In this document: one piece after another, positions 14,420 to 18,309 of the stretch | Layout: each line of letters starts with the position of its first letter | Position numbering within the stretch: position 1 is the first letter of the stretch | NCBI GenBank assembly: GCA_036374175.1 | Contig: DASUUH010000033.1 | Coordinates: forward strand, 1 to 18,309 | Origin: JASLBX01 sp036374175 | GTDB lineage: Bacteria; Actinomycetota; Actinomycetes; Jiangellales; Jiangellaceae | Direction of reading: 5' to 3' | DNA length: 18,309 nt | Notes under the pieces: generated by a model | What the model was told of the DNA's origin: nothing | Databases searched by the model: none | Seen by the model: the letters and a program-made list of their open reading frames with translations, nothing else | Translations under genes and position numbers: made by a program

Positions 14420-14839
14420 ATGGACGGCACGACGGTCTCGTACGACGTGGCTCTCCAGCTGCTCAGCGCTGATGGTCACGCCCTGCCGCTGACCGCGATT
14501 CTTCAGTACGACGCGCGCGACCCGCTCGCCGTGACCGCGTTGTTCAACGATGGCAGCGGTGAACCGATCCGGTGGGTGTTCGCGAGGGATCTGCTGGAAG
14601 CGGGTTTGGACCAGTCGGCCGGCGAGGGGGATGTCCTCATCTGGCCCACGCGTGACGTCGACGGCCGGCCCACGATTCACATCCGGCTGCGCTCCCCACA
14701 TGGGGACGCATTGCTCGAAGCATGTGCTGACGAGCTCGAGCGGTTCCTGCTCGCCACTCACCGGCTGGTGCCGCCAGGCTCCGAGCAGCGGTACCTCGAC
14801 CTGGAAGGGACCATCGCCGCCCTGCTGGCCGATACCTGA
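14420..14839 (+). CDS. ssgB: SsgA-family (SsgB-like) sporulation/cell division protein
   Basis: SsgB recruits FtsZ to future septum sites during sporulation-specific division in Streptomyces; orthologues occur in many other actinomycetes. The 139-residue protein matches the family along its length. The stretch ALPLTAILQYDARDPLAVTA is followed by IRWVFARDLLEAGLDQSAGEGDVLIWPTR, then LRSPHGDALLEACADELERFL and LVPPGSEQRYLDLEGTIAALL. The frame is open 28 codons upstream, but ATG 14420 gives the conserved N-terminus (MDGTTVSYDVAL). The presence of the gene in the same neighbourhood as thrS and pimA agrees, from memory, with S. coelicolor ssgB (SCO1541). The CGNR gene follows after 85 bases. Confidence 0.92.
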   Translation: MDGTTVSYDVALQLLSADGHALPLTAILQYDARDPLAVTALFNDGSGEPIRWVFARDLLEAGLDQSAGEGDVLIWPTRDVDGRPTIHIRLRSPHGDALLEACADELERFLLATHRLVPPGSEQRYLDLEGTIAALLADT

Positions 14840-14924
14840 CCGGTCCGCCCGGTTGTCAGGACGCTCAGGGCGAGCTACGGTCAGGCACACCCGGCCCCCC
14901 GTATCCACGCAAGGAGTCGCCGCC

Positions 14925-15485
14925 TTGACATTTACCCACGACGTCGAGCACTCCCTCGCCACCGTGGTCGACCTGGTGAACACCGACCCTGCGGCAGGGG
15001 GCCAGGAACTCCTGCCCGATGTCGAAGCGCTGAACAGGTTCGTTAAGGAATACGAGATCAGCGATGTCGGCGCGCTGGGCCAGAAAGACCTGAAGGCCGT
15101 CCACGCCATCCGGCCGCGGCTGCGCGAGCTCTTTATCGCCGAGGATCAAGAGGCCGCGGCCGAGTTGCTCAATTCCATTCTCAGTTCGTTCACCGTCCGT
15201 CCCCGGCTGACCAACCACGACGGCTACGACTGGCATTTTCACTACTTCGCGCCCGACGCGTCACTTGCCGAACACCTGATCGTCGACGGCGGGATGGCGC
15301 TCTCCTTCGTCGTCACCGCTGGAGAGCATGAGCGACTCCAGATCTGCGCGGCCCCGGATTGTGACCGCGTGCTGGTCGATCTATCCCGGAACCGCTCCAA
15401 GCGCTACTGCGACAGCCGCACCTGCGGCAACCGGCTGCACGTGGCCGCGTACCGCGAGCGCCAGCGCGCGGCCGGCGCCCGCTAG
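14925..15485 (+). CDS. CGNR zinc-finger protein with N-terminal ABATE domain
   Basis: The C-terminus carries the CGNR zinc finger. Its putative ligands are Cys141, Cys146, Cys162 and Cys167, in ICAAPDCDRVLVDLSRNRSK and RYCDSRTCGNRLHVAAY. The N-terminal part (DVEHSLATVVDLVNT, ALNRFVKEYE, LRELF) is the associated ABATE-type stress-response domain. Proteins of this kind are presumed transcription regulators with unknown targets. The frame is open back to 14550 inside ssgB, but the true start is probably TTG at 14925, preceded by AAGGAG (14911-14916) at eight bases. This gives 186 residues and no overlap with ssgB. Its stop TAG (15483-15485) directly abuts the stop of the convergent GNAT gene. 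Confidence 0.9.
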   Translation: MTFTHDVEHSLATVVDLVNTDPAAGGQELLPDVEALNRFVKEYEISDVGALGQKDLKAVHAIRPRLRELFIAEDQEAAAELLNSILSSFTVRPRLTNHDGYDWHFHYFAPDASLAEHLIVDGGMALSFVVTAGEHERLQICAAPDCDRVLVDLSRNRSKRYCDSRTCGNRLHVAAYRERQRAAGAR

Positions 15486-15959
15486 TCACAGCTGTTTCGT
15501 CATCTGCTGGGACGTCGTGCGATAGCCCAGTGACGAGTAGAGCTTGATAGCGACTTCGTTGCCGCCGAAGACGTTGAGCGCCAGGCTCGAGCATCCGTAC
15601 TCGCGTGCCAGCCGCTCGGCGGCCTGCATCAGTGCCCGGCCGTACCCTTTGCCGCGGTACGAGGCAGCTACTTCGAGGTCGTATACCCAGCCTTGGCCGT
15701 CCGGTCCGCCATGCGACTGCTCGGAAAGCCATAACGACCCCACGACCTGGCTCCCGACCACGGCTGCGTAGAGGTGCTGCCCAGCGGCCGGCCGTCGGTC
15801 GGGAAACAAGCGCTCGATGGCCTCAGCGGCGTGGCGTTCTGCGACGTCGCGCGGTTCGCCCCCAAGTTCTGTTCGCTGCTCAACATATCCCCGCGCGACG
15901 TAATCGATGTAGGCGTTGACCTCGGCCGCCGTCATCGGCCGCACAGTCAGCTCTGTCAC
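15486..15959 (-). CDS. GNAT-family N-acetyltransferase
   Basis: This 157-residue GNAT protein has the acetyl-CoA-binding motif A, DLEVAASYRGKGYGRALMQA (residues 94-113, with Arg102-Gly-Lys-Gly-Tyr-Gly107). The later LALNVFGGNEVAIKLYSSLGY segment is typical of ribosomal-protein or small-molecule acetyltransferases. The substrate cannot be told. The start is GTG at 15959, overlapping the pabC stop by four bases (GTGA), so it is translated from the pabB-pabC transcript. Its stop (15486-15488) touches the stop of the convergent CGNR gene with no base between them. Confidence 0.92.
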   Translation of the reverse strand: MTELTVRPMTAAEVNAYIDYVARGYVEQRTELGGEPRDVAERHAAEAIERLFPDRRPAAGQHLYAAVVGSQVVGSLWLSEQSHGGPDGQGWVYDLEVAASYRGKGYGRALMQAAERLAREYGCSSLALNVFGGNEVAIKLYSSLGYRTTSQQMTKQL

Positions 15960-16789
15960 GGTTCGGGGTCCTCGGCGCTGTGTTTAGCGAACTGGGCGGC
16001 CGCCTCGCGGGTCACCGGGCCGGGTGAACCGGGCAGCGTCCGCGCGTGCCGCGATCCGACGATCTGCGCCACTGCTTGGACGTCGCGCAGGCTGGACGTC
16101 AAGAACAATTCCTCGGCATCGTCGAGCACTGCGAGTGGCAGCTCCGCCTCTCGGGCGCCGCTCCATTCGAGCAGCAACTGACGCGTGATCCCGTTCAGGC
16201 AACCGGTCGACAGAGCCGGTGTGAGCAACTCCCCCGCGAGCACCACGAACACGTTGCTGCCGGTACCTTCCGATAGCCGGCCTCGAGTGTCGGCGAACAC
16301 CGCCTCCGAGGCGCCGAGGCCCTTGGCGTGGGCCAGCGCGATCACGTTCTCTGCGTACGACGTCGTTTTGAGACCCGCCAATGCCCCTCGCTCGTTGCGG
16401 GGCCAGTCGACGACGGCCACCGTCGTGGTTTCGGCGGCGGGAATCGCCGGCGCAATCGCCACGACGAGGGTCGGCCCGGAATCCCCTCGCTCCGAGCCGA
16501 GCGGTGCGACGCCGCCGGTGTAGGTGATGCGCAGGCGGTGCAGCCCGACGGGCGCCTGGGCGCACACCGCGGCGCATGCGGCCCGCACCTGGTCCTTGTC
16601 GATCTCTGCGAGCCCGAGCCCGGCTGCGGATCTGGCCAGCCGATCGAGGTGCCGGCCCAGCGCAAAGGGCACACCGTCTAGCACCTTCACCGTCTCGAAT
16701 GCGCCGTCGCCGACCGTCATGCCGTGATCGAAAGCGCTCACCACGGCGGCGTCGCGGTCCAGCAGGGTGCCGTTGACCCAGGTCCTCAT
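15956..16789 (-). CDS. pabC: Aminodeoxychorismate lyase (class IV aminotransferase fold)
   Basis: PabC splits 4-amino-4-deoxychorismate into p-aminobenzoate and pyruvate using PLP. The 277-residue protein has the class IV PLP-enzyme fold: MRTWVNGTLLDRD, DHGMTVGDGAFETVKV, the PLP lysine Lys141 in AGLKTTSYAENV, and SEGTGSNVF (Glu174). Sequence alone does not fully exclude a branched-chain or D-amino-acid transaminase. The gene begins 10 bases after a pabB-type gene, which makes the folate role likely. No pabA glutaminase gene is in the window. GNAT overlaps its end. Confidence 0.88.
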   Translation of the reverse strand: MRTWVNGTLLDRDAAVVSAFDHGMTVGDGAFETVKVLDGVPFALGRHLDRLARSAAGLGLAEIDKDQVRAACAAVCAQAPVGLHRLRITYTGGVAPLGSERGDSGPTLVVAIAPAIPAAETTTVAVVDWPRNERGALAGLKTTSYAENVIALAHAKGLGASEAVFADTRGRLSEGTGSNVFVVLAGELLTPALSTGCLNGITRQLLLEWSGAREAELPLAVLDDAEELFLTSSLRDVQAVAQIVGSRHARTLPGSPGPVTREAAAQFAKHSAEDPEP

Positions 16790-16799
16790 CCAGGGCTCC

Positions 16800-17831
16800 T
16801 CACGTCTCTGGTTCCGCTGAAGCCAACCCTACGAGCCGTTCGGCCTTCAACTCCGTTTCGTGCCATTCCCGCTCCGGTTCCGATCCCCACGTGATTCCGG
16901 CACCGGTACCGAACCGCAACATGCCATCGGTCGCCCAGAACGTCCTGATCGCCACGGCCAGCTCTGCGCGCCCCGTGTCGGCGTCGACCCACCCGATGGC
17001 TCCGCAGTACGGGCCGCGCGCCGCAGTCTCCAGCTCAGCGATCGTCGTCAGCGCGCTCGACTTCGGCGCCCCGGTCACGGATCCGGGGGGAAAGGCCGCC
17101 GCCAGCAGTTCGGACCAGCCGACCGCCCGGGACAGCCGGCCGGTCACCGTGGATACCAGGTGAACCAGGCCGGGGTGCTTCTCGACCGCAAGGAGATCCC
17201 GCACGGCGATCGATCCGGTCTCGCAAACCCGCGACAGATCGTTGCGCACCAAATCGACGATCATGACGTTCTCTGCCACGTCCTTACCGGTCAGATCCGC
17301 CACCGTCCGGCCGGTTCCCTTGATCGGCGAGGACGCCACGCGGCGGCCGTCCAGGCGCAAGAACAGCTCGGGGGACGCGGTCACGACATGCAAATCCGCC
17401 TGTGGAAGCCGGATCAGACCGGCGAACGGCGAGTCGTGCCGCTGGGCCAAGACGCGAGCGAGTGGCAGCAGGTTCGGTGTCGAACCCGGCAACGGCGCCG
17501 ACAGGACGCGGCAGATGTTCGCCTGGTAGACGATGCCGGCCGCAATGCGTTCTCGGGTCGCTGCTACCGCAGACACGTACGCCGCCCGATCGAGTGAGCT
17601 CGTCCACTCCGGCACGCCCGGGCCACGCCATCGGGGCGCGGCGGGCAACGGGGCCGGACGCCAGGAGTCGAACCGGGCGCACGTCACCTCACCTTCGTAG
17701 GTGACGACGACTGCCCACCGCCCGCGGCCGTCGAGCACTCTCGGATCGTCGGACACCTCGACGAGCCCGGTCGCGAGGTGGCCGCCCAGATGGGCCAGCG
17801 GCTCCCCAGCACTGTCCGACCACGTGCTCAC
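16800..17831 (-). CDS. pabB: Aminodeoxychorismate synthase component I (chorismate-binding)
   Basis: PabB converts chorismate and ammonia to 4-amino-4-deoxychorismate, the first step to p-aminobenzoate and folate. The 343-residue protein is essentially the chorismate-binding domain. Motifs are IVYQANICRVL (100-110), SSPIKGTGRT with Lys171 (the PIKGT lysine that distinguishes PabB from anthranilate synthase, which has PIAGT), ENVMIVDLVRNDLSRV and FPPGSVTGAPK. It is shorter than E. coli PabB because its N-terminal part is reduced. The start is GTG at 17831 and no good ribosome-binding site is visible, so the exact start is uncertain. pabC follows after 10 bases. Confidence 0.92.
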   Translation of the reverse strand: MSTWSDSAGEPLAHLGGHLATGLVEVSDDPRVLDGRGRWAVVVTYEGEVTCARFDSWRPAPLPAAPRWRGPGVPEWTSSLDRAAYVSAVAATRERIAAGIVYQANICRVLSAPLPGSTPNLLPLARVLAQRHDSPFAGLIRLPQADLHVVTASPELFLRLDGRRVASSPIKGTGRTVADLTGKDVAENVMIVDLVRNDLSRVCETGSIAVRDLLAVEKHPGLVHLVSTVTGRLSRAVGWSELLAAAFPPGSVTGAPKSSALTTIAELETAARGPYCGAIGWVDADTGRAELAVAIRTFWATDGMLRFGTGAGITWGSEPEREWHETELKAERLVGLASAEPET

Positions 17832-17876
17832 GATTCAGCGACGGTACCTTTAGCCTGCGGTGCGTGCGAAAAGTAG

Positions 17877-18145
17877 TGGCTGTGCTGGCTGGGCCGCACG
17901 TACGTGTCTTACGGGCTCGGCAACTTCGTCTGGTACCACCGAACTCGGTCGCCGAGGCCACCAGCGGCGTGCTCACCTTTACCGTTCGCGACGGCAATGT
18001 TGTCGAGCACGAGCTGACCCCCACCTTGACCCAACAGGACGGCCGACCGCGGGTCGTGGAGGGCGAAACCGCGGACGAAGCGATCGCGGCATGGGATGAG
18101 CTGCGAGCGTGTACTGGTTTGGAGTCGGGGGTCGAGATGGGCTAA
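17877..18145 (+). pseudogene. Decayed 3' fragment of a CapA-family (poly-gamma-glutamate capsule) gene
   Basis: Two frames together read as the C-terminal end of a CapA-like protein. From 17877 to 17939 one frame gives WLCWLGRTYVSYGLGNFVWY. From 17942 to 18145 another frame gives NSVAEATSGVLTFTVRDGN, then DGRPRVVEGETADEAIAAW and DELRACTGL. A stop (TAG, 17874-17876) blocks the first frame, and the bulk of a CapA gene is absent because pabB occupies the DNA upstream. One base lost near 17940 would explain the frame change. An intact frame from GTG 17864 (93 codons) covers the second part and might be translated, but its first 25 residues are out of family frame. Confidence 0.65.
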
Positions 18146-18164
18146 TGTTTCCAGCGCGCCCCGG

Positions 18165-18170
18165 TATGAT
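18165..18170 (+). promoter_or_regulatory. Putative -10 element of the tRNA-Gly/Cys operon
   Basis: TATGAT matches five of six bases of the TATAAT consensus and lies 17 bases before the tRNA-Gly 5' end. No good -35 is found at 16-18 bases upstream. Confidence 0.45.
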
Positions 18171-18187
18171 GTTCCGGCGGATCGCAC

Positions 18188-18260
18188 GCGGACGTAGCGC
18201 AGCTGGTAGCGCGTCACCTTGCCAAGGTGAAGGTCGCGGGTTCGAGCCCCGTCGTCCGCT
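18188..18260 (+). tRNA. tRNA-Gly(GCC)
   Basis: A canonical 73-base tRNA. The acceptor stem is GCGGACG/CGTCCGC and the D stem GCGC/GCGC. The anticodon stem TCACC/GGTGA encloses loop TTGCCAA with anticodon GCC. The T arm is GCGGG-TTCGAGC-CCCGT, closed by a G-U pair, and the discriminator is U. CCA is not encoded. Confidence 0.97.
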
Positions 18261-18283
18261 CGAGGAGGCTCCGGCCTCACCTC

Positions 18284-18309
18284 GGTGGAGTGGCCGAGAG
18301 GCGAGGCAA
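18284..18309 (+). tRNA. tRNA-Cys, 5' part only (cut by window edge)
   Basis: GGTGGAGTGGCCGAGAGGCG begins a second tRNA 23 bases after tRNA-Gly, with acceptor strand GGTGGAG and the D arm started. The 5' half matches actinobacterial tRNA-Cys(GCA) as I remember it, and a Gly-Cys(-Val) tRNA cluster is common in this phylum. The anticodon lies outside the window, so the identity is inferred. Confidence 0.7.

Noticed and set aside
17909..18280. Minus-strand frame containing DGARTRDLHLGKVTRYQLRY
   Set aside because: It is the spurious translation of the antisense of tRNA-Gly.
1..18309. CRISPR array
   Set aside because: No regularly spaced direct repeats were found; the only tandem repeat is the 16-mer pair at 13436-13467.

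Overview
The window is high-GC DNA from an actinobacterium. GTG and TTG starts are common and 4-base start/stop overlaps are frequent. It carries the phosphatidylinositol mannoside (PIM) genes, which are restricted to Actinobacteria, and an SsgB-like sporulation/cell-division protein. The order yebC, pdxT, pdxS, a small membrane protein, pimA, a PIM acyltransferase, pgsA ... HIT, thrS ... ssgB matches, from memory, the mycobacterial Rv2603c-Rv2614c block and the Streptomyces region from yebC to ssgB. The genus cannot be fixed from the sequence alone.

Layout, left to right. (1) 69-5711, all on the minus strand: pgsA, a PatA-like acyltransferase, pimA and a LemA-like membrane protein, followed by pdxS, pdxT and yebC. 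The first group makes phosphatidylinositol phosphate and turns PI into PIMs; the PdxS/PdxT pair makes pyridoxal phosphate. (2) 5712-5902: a divergent promoter region. (3) 5903-8050, plus strand: an EF-G paralogue (EF-G2 type) whose GTPase motifs are degenerate. (4) 8047-9317: the most unusual part. A solitary AbiEi-like winged-helix plus PD-(D/E)XK-like nuclease gene is enclosed by two 77-base inverted repeats (67/77 identical). Each repeat holds a long palindrome and each starts at the stop codon of the flanking gene. The outermost six bases, TGATCA, may be a target-site duplication. (5) 9314-11835, minus strand: thrS overlapping a HIT-family (Ap4A phosphorylase-like) gene.

(6) 11932-13846, minus strand: a two-domain NAD(P)-binding/DUF2867 protein and a small LapA-like membrane protein. 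(7) tRNA-Val(CAC), minus strand. (8) A 391-base non-coding stretch containing a GTGA-N6-TCAC (CRP/GlxR-like) site, then ssgB and a CGNR zinc-finger gene on the plus strand. (9) A GNAT acetyltransferase, pabC and pabB on the minus strand (p-aminobenzoate branch of folate synthesis). The CGNR and GNAT genes end on directly adjacent bases. (10) A decayed 3' fragment of a CapA-family gene with a frameshift. (11) tRNA-Gly(GCC) and the 5' part of tRNA-Cys, cut by the window edge.

Most of the window is conserved housekeeping. The candidate for something undescribed is the inverted-repeat-bounded AbiEi/nuclease cassette. Removing 8054-9316 would leave the EF-G2 and HIT genes converging with both stop codons on a single TGATCA, which is a precise and testable prediction of insertion.
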